Shown here piece after piece: positions 7,459-13,773 of a stretch of 22,037 nucleotides of DNA. Numbering within the stretch: the first letter of the stretch is position 1; the number at the start of each line of letters is the position of its first letter. Origin of the DNA: a virus; the IMG/VR virus record IMGVR_UViG_3300021373_001281, positions 1-22,037 of that record. One strand, given 5' to 3'. Made by a program: the position numbers and the translations under genes. The notes under the pieces are model-generated. The model was not told where the DNA came from and did not search any database. It worked only from the letters and a program-made list of their open reading frames with translations.

Positions 7459-8346
7459 TTATTTTTGGTTTTCGTCTATTTGCATATAAGCCTTTATGAT
7501 TTCCGCCGCCGCTTGCGGAACGATGCTGTTACCCGCTCCGCGCAACGCCCCCACTCTTGAGGATAACCCATCAACCAGAGGGAAAAGTTCGGGTTCAGTA
7601 GGGACAAGTCGGATTCGACCATCTCTGCATTTGATTGGTTTTGCGCTTCTCCAAGAAGATTGAACGTCGTCGTCAATCGTGCGGCTCCTCCAAGCGTTGT
7701 TCCTCTCTTCGAGTTGCTCGATGCCGACCTCTCTCCCTGTACCTGAATATTGTCCTGAGTCGTTACTGTCGGCCAAATCGCCAGTTTGGTTATATTCGGA
7801 AGCTCTTGCTTTCCGACTCCCGCCGAACCCCTGCCATCGCTGTGGATCGGAGTCGGCCACAATCCACAATCTTGATCTTCTATGTAATGCCCCGACACCA
7901 CTAGCTGGGAGAACAAACGCCCCGATGGAGTAGTGTTCTGTTTCCATATCCTTCTGGACTTCATCAAGCCATCCGCTTTTGATAGATGTTGCAACTTGCT
8001 CCATAAAGACAGTTGAAGGTTTGCACTTCCGGATGAGCTGGAAAAAAGATGGCCAGAGATGCCGCTCGTCGCTTCTTCCTTGTTTTTGTCCAGCGTTTGA
8101 GAATGGCTGACATGGTGGAGAACCTGTCCAAACAGGTCGATCTGGTCTCCATCCTGAGAGTTGCAATGCTCTGCTCCAGCCTCCGATTCCGGCGAAGAAA
8201 TGGCATTGAGAGAATCCGGCGAGATCTTGCGGTTCGACATCTTTAATACTCCGAGTATCAACTTCCCCGTCCGGAATGAATCCGCCTCTGATTAACTCTC
8301 TGAGCCATTCAGCGGCGAAATCATCCCACTCGTTGTAGTAATTCAA
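7459..8346 (-). CDS. DNA (cytosine-5) methyltransferase, phage type
   Basis: A 295-residue C5-cytosine methylase using S-adenosylmethionine. Motif I HFFAGIGGWSRAL (49-61) binds the cofactor; motif IV SPPCQPFSNAG (76-86) holds catalytic C79; motif VI is MEQV (115-118) where most enzymes have ENV; motif VIII is HRRSRLW (155-161); and motif X is RVGALRGAGNSIVPQ (264-278). The short stretch about 165-245 is the presumed target-recognition region, so the recognised site is unknown. The start is TTG at 8344-8346, overlapping the upstream stop as TTGA. The first residues MNYYNE match the usual N-terminus of phage enzymes of this type, which supports this rare start. No restriction enzyme partner is adjacent, so it is probably an orphan methylase protecting phage DNA or modulating expression. 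Confidence 0.9.
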   Translation of the reverse strand: MNYYNEWDDFAAEWLRELIRGGFIPDGEVDTRSIKDVEPQDLAGFSQCHFFAGIGGWSRALQLSGWRPDRPVWTGSPPCQPFSNAGQKQGRSDERHLWPSFFQLIRKCKPSTVFMEQVATSIKSGWLDEVQKDMETEHYSIGAFVLPASGVGALHRRSRLWIVADSDPQRWQGFGGSRKARASEYNQTGDLADSNDSGQYSGTGREVGIEQLEERNNAWRSRTIDDDVQSSWRSAKPIKCRDGRIRLVPTEPELFPLVDGLSSRVGALRGAGNSIVPQAAAEIIKAYMQIDENQK

Positions 8347-8798
8347 GACGGGTATATTGATTTCAATATTTCATTAAACGGAGAAGCGACGTTGATGTTC
8401 CGAGATTCGATCGGCGGCTCAATGAACTCATTCCCTGCGTTTCTCTCTTCCCATATCGTCCATGCTACGTCGTCATATTGGAATAGAACATCAACGGCTT
8501 TAGCTATAAGCATCTTATAGAGCTTCGAAGAGATCGTTGAAAGCATTGTTTCGTGATAGGTATCGACTCCGTTTCTGGAGCTTTTCATCATTGCTATAAA
8601 GAAGAAGTCTTTCGCGAGTTCTTCGTCTCCATCTATAGCTTCATAAAGATATGACTGGTCGCCATAGCTTTGCATGAATTGAAGTGTTGTCTCTATTGCT
8701 GACAACTTCGGATCGAACTCGCCGAACTGGATATAATCATCCAAGTGATCCGCGATATGTCTTTTAATCATTTGATCTAGTTTTGCTGTTGTTCTCAT
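8343..8798 (-). CDS. Conserved-looking acidic phage protein, unknown function
   Basis: A 151-residue, mostly helical, acidic protein with no membrane segment and no cysteine pattern. The ATG follows a strong GGGAG ribosome-binding sequence in a leader of the repeated type (GGGAGAAAGTAAAATG). Its stop overlaps the TTG start of the methyltransferase gene, so the two are probably translationally coupled. I recognise no domain. Membership of the early small-gene cluster suggests a host-interaction or regulatory role, but this is only positional inference. Confidence 0.75.
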   Translation of the reverse strand: MRTTAKLDQMIKRHIADHLDDYIQFGEFDPKLSAIETTLQFMQSYGDQSYLYEAIDGDEELAKDFFFIAMMKSSRNGVDTYHETMLSTISSKLYKMLIAKAVDVLFQYDDVAWTIWEERNAGNEFIEPPIESRNINVASPFNEILKSIYPS

Positions 8799-8814
8799 TT
8801 TACTTTCTCCCAGT

Positions 8815-9177
8815 TTAATTTAACAAAAGGTTTTTCTTTAAAGCATATTCCCGATTAACGGGTTTGTTGTCGAAGACGTTGTTGGAATCAAATATCAGTT
8901 CCTTGCTGTCTTCGTTTTGTCGAAGTATCCCAACCATTCGAACAGTTTCTCTCAATGGTTGCTCTTCCGATACTTTATGAATGAAAAGACAATCAGCAAT
9001 CATCCAAACATTGCCATCGTCTCCGTTGAAGTATTCTATCTGATCGCCGAGAAGCGGCTCAAACTCTCTCCAAGAAGAGATTTGATGCTTTTTCAGATGA
9101 ACGCAATTTAAGGATTCTTTCTGTCGCCTTACAGCTTCATCCAAATCTTTAGCCTTAAAAATAGTAATCGCTTCCAT
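8815..9177 (-). CDS. Small phage protein, unknown function
   Basis: A 120-residue soluble protein. The N-terminal half has an AKDLDEAVRRQKES helix, and the middle an IEYFNGDDGNVWMIADCLFI stretch that looks like a beta-sheet. A GGGG ribosome-binding sequence lies 8 nt upstream of the ATG. The gene starts 2 nt after the preceding gene ends, in the same operon. No family recognised. Confidence 0.75.
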   Translation of the reverse strand: MEAITIFKAKDLDEAVRRQKESLNCVHLKKHQISSWREFEPLLGDQIEYFNGDDGNVWMIADCLFIHKVSEEQPLRETVRMVGILRQNEDSKELIFDSNNVFDNKPVNREYALKKNLLLN

Positions 9178-9179
9178 AA

Positions 9180-9404
9180 TTAACCCCGAGCTATTGAATG
9201 AGTTTCACATTTTACAGATGGATTATAATTCGGCCAACCATAACGGCCATCGGTTTCAGAGAATAGCTGAACCTGATCGCAATATAAAATCTCTTGATTG
9301 ATTTCGTCTTCGAGATCGAAAGCGCCAACAATAAGAAAAGCCGTCAACAGCAAAATAAAAAGAGCAAAATAAAGCGAATTAGTTATTAGTTTTCTGTCGC
9401 TCAT
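9180..9404 (-). CDS. Small single-pass membrane protein
   Basis: A 74-residue protein with one transmembrane segment near the N-terminus (about 10-28, LYFALFILLLTAFLIVGAF), preceded by lysine and arginine, so the C-terminal part is probably periplasmic. That part has two cysteines and the pattern ILYCDQVQLF then GRYGWPNY. From memory a similar YC..V.L....GW.NY pattern recurs in small membrane proteins of many phages of unknown function. I chose the ATG at 9402-9404: a perfect GGAGG lies 8 nt upstream, and it overlaps the previous stop as ATGA. A longer frame from 9419 is less likely. Superinfection exclusion is possible but untested. Confidence 0.8.
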   Translation of the reverse strand: MSDRKLITNSLYFALFILLLTAFLIVGAFDLEDEINQEILYCDQVQLFSETDGRYGWPNYNPSVKCETHSIARG

Positions 9405-9703
9405 TTGATCGACCTCCATTCAAGAAATTTTAAAACAAGATCGAAATTATCTGTCTCAAAAACTGGCGGCTCACCCTCTCCGTAACTTACAACAACCGCG
9501 AATCGCTTCAGCAAATCCTCATTCTGACCGGTCGCTTCCATAGTGTTTTCTGCGCGAACCGAAAGATCGTGACTGTCTATGAAAATTTGAACGCCGTCTT
9601 CGTCTTCTGTTGTAATAAAAGACGGAAGCAAGTCATTCGCATAACTAACATTTACCCATTTGCTGGGAATTTTTAAATCGCTGTAATATTCTGACCATTT
9701 CAT
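9401..9703 (-). CDS. Small acidic phage protein, unknown function
   Basis: A 100-residue acidic protein with alternating strands and helices, and no cysteines or membrane segment. The ATG is preceded by GGGAGATATATAA, one of the repeated leaders. Its end overlaps the next ATG by 4 nt, and the ribosome-binding site of that gene lies inside its last codons. No domain recognised. Confidence 0.75.
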   Translation of the reverse strand: MKWSEYYSDLKIPSKWVNVSYANDLLPSFITTEDEDGVQIFIDSHDLSVRAENTMEATGQNEDLLKRFAVVVSYGEGEPPVFETDNFDLVLKFLEWRSIK

Positions 9704-9716
9704 TTATATATCTCCC

Positions 9717-9923
9717 TTATAGATTTTTTAGTTTGGCGGTTTTTGGCAATCTCTTTTTGCCGAGAGTTGGGCTGTAAAAATGCAACCACTTAGTTCCTTC
9801 TTTGTAAATCCAGCCGCTCGTATAACCAAACTCAGAATGATAAGTAACTGGAAGCCAGCCGCGATTTTTAACCTTGCGAACAGTTGGGTTCTTAATATAG
9901 TAAGTTGATTTGTTCAATTTCAT
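9717..9923 (-). CDS. Small basic protein, unknown function
   Basis: A 68-residue basic, aromatic-rich protein (repeated Y, W, K, with GWLPVTYHSEFGYTSGWIY), probably a small beta-barrel-like fold. The start is ambiguous: the ATG at 9921-9923 directly abuts GGGAG with no spacer, whereas the in-frame TTG at 9915-9917 has a proper 6-nt spacing. The TTG (66 residues) may be the true start. A UUCG hairpin lies just upstream. No family recognised. Confidence 0.7.
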   Translation of the reverse strand: MKLNKSTYYIKNPTVRKVKNRGWLPVTYHSEFGYTSGWIYKEGTKWLHFYSPTLGKKRLPKTAKLKNL

Positions 9924-9936
9924 CTCCCGAGAAAGT

Positions 9937-9952
9937 GCCCTCCGAAGAGGGC
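9937..9952 (-). promoter_or_regulatory. Intergenic UUCG hairpin
   Basis: Minus-strand GCCCUC-UUCG-GAGGGC: a perfect 6-bp stem with a C(UUCG)G loop, 8 nt after the previous stop and upstream of the next ribosome-binding site. No U tract follows, so it is not an intrinsic terminator by the standard rule. Candidate mRNA stabiliser or processing site. Confidence 0.6.
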
Positions 9953-9959
9953 GATTGGT

Positions 9960-10463
9960 TTATTTTTCCGTTAAATAATTAAGCACGATATACTGAGCTA
10001 AAGCGAGTCGTTCTCGCCCTTTGTTGCAATGCTCAACGTCATACAATAAAGCGGATTCCATATAAGCGTCGGCGTCATCTAGCAAATGATCAACTAAATT
10101 TACCAAGCGTTTTTTATTTTTTTTGAAATGCTTAACCAAATCTTTAACTTCTGAAAGAGTTCTTCCATGCTTTTCTTCGAACTCCGGATCAATCAACTCA
10201 ACACGGCCTTCATAGTCACAAATATAAGCAAATGGAATGTAACCGATTTCGCCAACTCGCGCATTGTCATCGGATCCGCCATCGATCTCAACTTCGATTG
10301 TGTAACCTTTGAAAAGTTGATGGCCAGTCTCGGGATGAGTAATCCATCCTTTGTCAATAACTTTGCCCTGCATATAAATATCTTTTCGAACGCTTGATGG
10401 CTCGAAATCAAACCCTTTAATAGTCTGACCAATTTCTGCAACATTTTCGTAATTTGTTTCCAT
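9960..10463 (-). CDS. Phage protein, unknown function (first gene after an internal promoter)
   Basis: A 167-residue acidic protein: a beta-rich N-terminal half (KGYTIEVEIDGGSD, VGEIGYIPFAYICDYEG) and a helical C-terminal half ending with a charged helix. The ATG (10461-10463) follows GGGAGATACTAAA, a leader nearly identical to that of the annealing-protein gene. As the first gene after a promoter and in front of small unknown genes, it is probably expressed early. No domain recognised. Confidence 0.8.
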   Translation of the reverse strand: METNYENVAEIGQTIKGFDFEPSSVRKDIYMQGKVIDKGWITHPETGHQLFKGYTIEVEIDGGSDDNARVGEIGYIPFAYICDYEGRVELIDPEFEEKHGRTLSEVKDLVKHFKKNKKRLVNLVDHLLDDADAYMESALLYDVEHCNKGRERLALAQYIVLNYLTEK

Positions 10464-10503
10464 TTTAGTATCTCCCGATTGGTTAATTTTTCGTTCTGTT
10501 GGG

Positions 10504-10534
10504 ATTATACTGCGCTACCTAAAACCAAAAAGCA
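10504..10534 (-). promoter_or_regulatory. Promoter candidate for the small-gene operon
   Basis: Minus-strand TATAAT, a perfect -10, at 10504-10509 in an AGTATAATC context also seen at 17751-17756. The -35 is poor: CTTTTT at 17-nt spacing, or TTGCTT (10529-10534 region) at about 19-20 nt. Start expected near 10497. It is in a 111-nt gap after the helicase gene. Confidence 0.55.
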
Positions 10535-10574
10535 AACATTTTTGTTAACTTTTTACACCTTTTTGTTGTCCTTG

Positions 10575-12056
10575 CTAAAACTTCTTATATTTCCGTGACT
10601 TAGCGGATGCGATTTGTTGCGATTTTATCCAGTTTTCGACCTCCGGAACGATTTCTGCGTTTAAATTTACCGCCAAACCCTTCGGCCAGACTTTAAATTT
10701 GCGTTTGTAAGAATGCGCCGCCCAGCCATCTTTCCAACCCTTTTGGCGCGAGTGACGGAGTAAATTTGAGTACCACATTGATTTCTGAAACTTACTTGGC
10801 GGCTCTGGCTTATCGTCAATTCTGACCAGCATCGTGCTATCCGATTCTAATCTCTCGGTTATTGTTAACTCGTACCCGCACGAAGAGCATCGAAGCCCCA
10901 TCATAATCTGCTGGCATCTTGGACATTCACGAACCGATCCGTCCTCTTTCTTTTTCTTTTCGAGTTGGTTCTTCTCTGCGAATTTACGCTCGCCATCATC
11001 TAATTCTGAGACGTTCATTGATTCCGCATATCCGAACCGATTAACATTTCCGGCGTGATCCAGATAAATCGCATACGGCTTGGATTCGTGGAGTCTTTGA
11101 ATTCGTCCGGCTCTCTGCTGATATGCGATCGCGGATCTGCTCGGCGAACAGTCGATCAAACACCGGCTTTGCGGACTGTCGTATCCCACCCCAAGCAATT
11201 TGGAGCAACTGAGAATCTTGAACTCTCCGGCATCGTGGCCGCGATACAACTCAATCCGATCTTTTTCTTCTGTATACCCGTCGATATGTTGAGCCGAAAC
11301 TCCGGCCAACCTGAACATTTCAACCAAATATTTTGAATGCTTAATCGATGGCGAGAAAGCGATTGTTTGAGAGTTCTCCCCATGCTCTAACCAGTTACGA
11401 ATAATATCGCCAGTGAGTTGCTGGTCTTCTTCTGTCGCTCGGGCCAGCTCGTTTGGATCGTAGTCACTGCCGCCCGTAGCAAGAGCTTTGGCTTTTATGC
11501 CTTTCGTGTCGACTTTTGCTCCGCCGTAATAATGAACCGGCGCGAGATAACCTTTTTCCAAAAGTTCCGCGGCCGTGATTGGTACGACCAGATCATCCCA
11601 ATATTTTTTGAGTCCTTTAGAATACGGAGTCGCGCTCAACCCTACAAATTTCACGTTGGTATATCGTTCCATCAGCGCGATAACTGTCTTCCACGGCGTA
11701 TGAGCTTCGTCAACGATAGCGAAATCAAACTCTGGCGGTCGCCTTCGTCTGGCGATTGTTTGAATTGATGCGATCTGAACCGGCTTTGTGGGATCTGTCA
11801 TCCAGTGATCGGCTTGAATAACTCCGTAGTCCAGCCCCATCGCGGAAAAAGCGTCCATCGTCTGCTGAACCAGCTTAACCCGATCCGCGAGAAAGATTAC
11901 TCGCTTGCCGCGTTCTGCCGCGCATTTCATCATATAAGCGGCCGTTACTGTCTTGCCGAAGGAACAGCAAGCCGCGAGCATTACCGTTCTGTTTCCGCGT
12001 GCGAAAGAGTCGCGGATCATTTGAACAGATTTTTCCTGGTGACTTCTCAGTTGCAT
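10575..12056 (-). CDS. Superfamily 2 DEAD/DEAH-type helicase with C-terminal zinc ribbon
   Basis: A 493-residue ATP-driven helicase from the chosen ATG at 12054-12056. Motif Q-like RSHQEKSV comes first; motif I is CCSFGKT (30-36), an unusual Walker A with S-F before GKT; motif II is DEAH (116-119); motif III SATP (141-144); and motif VI QQRAGRIQR (313-321). After a lysine/glutamate linker (365-371) sits CPRC...CSSC (C378, C381, C390, C393), a zinc ribbon probably binding nucleic acid, then a basic C-terminal tail. A GGGAGG ribosome-binding sequence lies 8 nt before this ATG, so the longer frame from 12128 is less likely. The roles most consistent with the family are branch migration, origin unwinding or replication restart. 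It follows the structured RNA region directly, with a 71-nt gap to the last predicted stem. Confidence 0.9.
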   Translation of the reverse strand: MQLRSHQEKSVQMIRDSFARGNRTVMLAACCSFGKTVTAAYMMKCAAERGKRVIFLADRVKLVQQTMDAFSAMGLDYGVIQADHWMTDPTKPVQIASIQTIARRRRPPEFDFAIVDEAHTPWKTVIALMERYTNVKFVGLSATPYSKGLKKYWDDLVVPITAAELLEKGYLAPVHYYGGAKVDTKGIKAKALATGGSDYDPNELARATEEDQQLTGDIIRNWLEHGENSQTIAFSPSIKHSKYLVEMFRLAGVSAQHIDGYTEEKDRIELYRGHDAGEFKILSCSKLLGVGYDSPQSRCLIDCSPSRSAIAYQQRAGRIQRLHESKPYAIYLDHAGNVNRFGYAESMNVSELDDGERKFAEKNQLEKKKKEDGSVRECPRCQQIMMGLRCSSCGYELTITERLESDSTMLVRIDDKPEPPSKFQKSMWYSNLLRHSRQKGWKDGWAAHSYKRKFKVWPKGLAVNLNAEIVPEVENWIKSQQIASAKSRKYKKF

Positions 12057-12127
12057 CTTTTTGGCCTCCCGACCGAACATTTCTGTTAACTTTTTAAACG
12101 ACGCGCACGCCCCGTCTTTTTCTCCCA

Positions 12128-12560
12128 TAGAGGTCAGCCGCTATATCCTACAACTGGACCCTACGTTCGCCGAAGCGAATGGCATAAGCCATGATACTCA
12201 ATATCCCGATCCACAATGGTGAATCGACTCCCCGTTCCTTTCGGAACTGCGGCATTTGGATAAAATCTCTCACACTCTGCCGAGTTATCTCTATGGTCGC
12301 GAGCCGTCAGACGGGAAGGACGGGCATCGCATTAGTGAGTGTTCGATCGTCGCCTTTCGGCCGCTGTTTAAAGCCCCAGCTCGGCATTTTCAGAGTTTCG
12401 GTCTGAGTTACACACCGACTAGCATTTCGCCAGTTTTTTGACGGGTTCGTTCTTTGCGGGATTCTTGCGTAATGTACTGCCAAATGGGATAATTCCAATT
12501 ATCGGAACCCGATAGGCTAATCCTTGATAGTACATCGGCCAGAGTCCCTATTACTCGCCC
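12128..12560 (-). ncRNA. Candidate large structured noncoding RNA (new or unassigned class)
   Basis: About 430 bp with no credible reading frame, more GC-rich than neighbours, between a terminator and the helicase gene. Read as minus-strand RNA it contains GUUCC-GAAA-GGAAC (12234-12247), GCC-GAAA-GGC (12352-12361), UUCGC-UUCG-GCGAA (12166-12179), AUGGC-UUAU-GCCAU (12179-12192), UAUCGG-GUU-CCGAUA (12500-12514) and UCAGA/UCUGA (12390-12406). Longer-range pairs are AUGUACU (12529-12535) with AGUACAU (12472-12478), and UAGGGUC (12157-12163) with GACCUCUA (12128-12135, one bulge). A possible pseudoknot pairs UGCCGAG (12380-12386) with CUCGGCA (12278-12284) and ACACUC (12337-12342) with GAGUGU (12272-12277), the two 3' strands being contiguous. 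GNRA and UUCG loops occur only on this strand. Ends are approximate; no clear promoter was found. Function unknown. Other explanations: a long structured leader of the helicase mRNA, or an intron relic. Confidence 0.6.
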
Positions 12561-12591
12561 GACTGGTTACAGTTTAATCTGTATTCCATAG

Positions 12592-12624
12592 AAAAGCCAG
12601 AGACCTCCCGCTCTGGCTTTTTTT
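12592..12624. terminator. Strong intrinsic terminator, probably bidirectional
   Basis: A perfect inverted repeat of 11 bp, AAAAGCCAGAG (12592-12602) with CTCTGGCTTTT (12611-12621), and an 8-nt loop. Plus strand: seven T residues follow the GC stem (12618-12624). Minus strand: four T follow, directly after the stop of the 80-aa gene. It would end the recombination/replication operon before the structured RNA, and would also stop any plus-strand transcript. Confidence 0.85.
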
Positions 12625-12865
12625 ATGGCTTATATTTATAAGCCAACAATTTAATCAAATGCTCTCGATTTTCTTTACTGTCAGATCGCAATCTTCTGAG
12701 CCGAACTTTTTCGTTGCGAGACTCAAACCATTGTTCCGGTAGGTGAGAACCTTCGGTAACGGCCCCATCTTTGATGAATTTGATTTTTCCGCCGCTTGCC
12801 AGGAATTTATCTGTATCTTTTTTGATGATTTCCCGAAGTTCGTCCTTGTCTGCTTTGTGATTCAT
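12623..12865 (-). CDS. Small basic protein with an FLASGGKI motif
   Basis: An 80-residue basic protein, the last gene of the operon, with its stop touching the terminator. The motif DKFLASGGKIKFI (about 19-31) resembles small phage and bacterial proteins with a conserved 'F...GG.I' turn, some annotated as transcriptional regulators; this is from memory. The C-terminal third is arginine/lysine-rich, consistent with nucleic-acid binding. It overlaps the previous gene by 4 nt. Regulatory function is possible, not demonstrated. Confidence 0.75.
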   Translation of the reverse strand: MNHKADKDELREIIKKDTDKFLASGGKIKFIKDGAVTEGSHLPEQWFESRNEKVRLRRLRSDSKENREHLIKLLAYKYKP

Positions 12866-13044
12866 TCTATAAACCTCTCGCGATAAATGGCTTCTTCAAA
12901 TCTCTCGCACTCTTCGCAAAACCAGCCGATCCGATATGGTTGATACGTCTGATCTGTTGTTCGGTAATTGTACCCGATCACTTGATTCGCAACCGATCCA
13001 CATAAACAATTTTTGCTTGTTAGGTCATCGGAAGAGTCTTTCAT
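12862..13044 (-). CDS. Small zinc-ribbon-like protein
   Basis: A 60-residue protein starting at the ATG 13042-13044. It has a pair of cysteine sets, NCLCG near residue 13 and FCEEC near residue 41, which suggests a four-cysteine zinc site. An acidic C-terminus (CERFEEAIYRERF) follows. A longer frame from 13098 exists, but the extra 18 codons sit wholly inside the NinG gene and lack a ribosome-binding site; the selected start has a weak AAGAG about 9 nt upstream. Function unknown. Confidence 0.65.
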   Translation of the reverse strand: MKDSSDDLTSKNCLCGSVANQVIGYNYRTTDQTYQPYRIGWFCEECERFEEAIYRERFIE

Positions 13045-13600
13045 AAAGTTTAGCTCTTTTTGTGAATATTTTCTTAACTCGATCAAGATACTCGGCATCG
13101 AATTTTCTTGGCGAGTTGTCTGCTTCTAATCGCTGTATTCTATCCAGACCGATCCGATCGATCAATCCGTTTCTGTAGCCAATTACATTTCCCGATTGAT
13201 AGCGATTGCAATAGGCTAGTTGGCTGTGGCAATTAAAAAGATTAAATTTTAGGTTCGGCGCAGAACCCCGCGACCGATAATGCCCAGCGTCGACCGCCCC
13301 GCCATGCTTCAGATCTCCCTGAGAGCGCCCACAACAAACGCATGGCTTTCCGGCATCTCTTATCCTTACAAATCGGTTAAACGCCTTCTGAGCGTCCTTT
13401 GTTCGCTCTGAGTTGGTTTTCAAGCCTTCTTTTCTCTTTTTTGTTTCTTTTCGCTTTTCTCGGCTTACCATTTTTTGAGCGGCCGCCGATCTTGAGTATT
13501 CAACCAGATGCTCTATACAACAAAAAGCCCTCAAACTGCCAATAATTGCCGACTCTGCTTCAATCTTTTTTCTACAAAGAGAGCATCGCCGCGTTCTCAT
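13025..13600 (-). CDS. ninG: NinG/Rap-like recombination endonuclease
   Basis: A 191-residue homologue of lambda NinG (Rap), a structure-specific nuclease acting on recombination joints. An N-terminal zinc knuckle (C6, C9, C27/C28, H31) precedes a basic linker, followed by CVCCGRSQG (87-95), AGHYRSRGSAPNL (105-117) and FNCHSQLAYCNRYQSGN (121-137). The last two are the HNH-like core of this family. In lambda, Rap works with the Red system and Orf; here DUF1071, YqaJ and NinB genes are in the same operon. The ATG overlaps the stop of the 58-residue gene upstream (ATGA). Confidence 0.9.
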   Translation of the reverse strand: MRTRRCSLCRKKIEAESAIIGSLRAFCCIEHLVEYSRSAAAQKMVSREKRKETKKRKEGLKTNSERTKDAQKAFNRFVRIRDAGKPCVCCGRSQGDLKHGGAVDAGHYRSRGSAPNLKFNLFNCHSQLAYCNRYQSGNVIGYRNGLIDRIGLDRIQRLEADNSPRKFDAEYLDRVKKIFTKRAKLYERLFR

Positions 13601-13773
13601 TTTTTGATATCAAGATGATCGCAATACGGCTTGATATATCTGCGCCAGAACTCCAACTGAACGGCTATCAGCTCGTTATAAGTCTCTTTGACGATCTTTT
13701 GATCGCAATTCGCCAATCCTTCTCGAAGTTGATCTTCGGCTTTATGCACTGGATCCCATAAGTTAACAGTCAT
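13597..13773 (-). CDS. Small helical protein, unknown function
   Basis: A 58-residue frame missed by longer-ORF lists: ATG at 13771-13773, TGA at 13597-13599. A near-perfect AAGGAGG lies 5 nt upstream, the best ribosome-binding site in this operon. It overlaps the upstream nuclease stop by 11 nt and the NinG start by 4 nt, so all three are coupled. The protein (MTVNLWDPVHKAEDQLREGL then an aromatic helix with EFWRRYIKPYC) is mostly helical. No family recognised. Confidence 0.8.
   Translation of the reverse strand: MTVNLWDPVHKAEDQLREGLANCDQKIVKETYNELIAVQLEFWRRYIKPYCDHLDIKK

Noticed and set aside
7494-8261. 255-residue minus-strand frame within the methyltransferase
   Set aside because: Shadow frame with no recognisable domain; the overlapping methylase has all its motifs.
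12057-12128. Longer helicase start at 12128
   Set aside because: The 24 extra residues overlap the last predicted RNA stem, lack a ribosome-binding site and are outside the helicase motifs; GGGAGG fits the ATG at 12054-12056.
12191-12498. Short frames on both strands in the gene-free region (63-71 residues)
   Set aside because: No ribosome-binding site, low-complexity or odd composition, and they overlap clear RNA-like hairpins; they look like chance frames.
12128-12560. tmRNA
   Set aside because: A tag-like frame (AKNEPVKKLAKC then stop) and pseudoknot-like pairs were seen, but there is no tRNA-like acceptor/T-arm, no TTCGAC-type 5' motif, and the tag does not end in LAA.
12128-12560. Group I or group II intron, or RNase P RNA
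   Set aside because: A GGATATAGC-like string recalls the group I S element but no matching R partner was found; no domain V hairpin; the conserved RNase P P4 strands are absent. The helicase gene is complete and not visibly interrupted.
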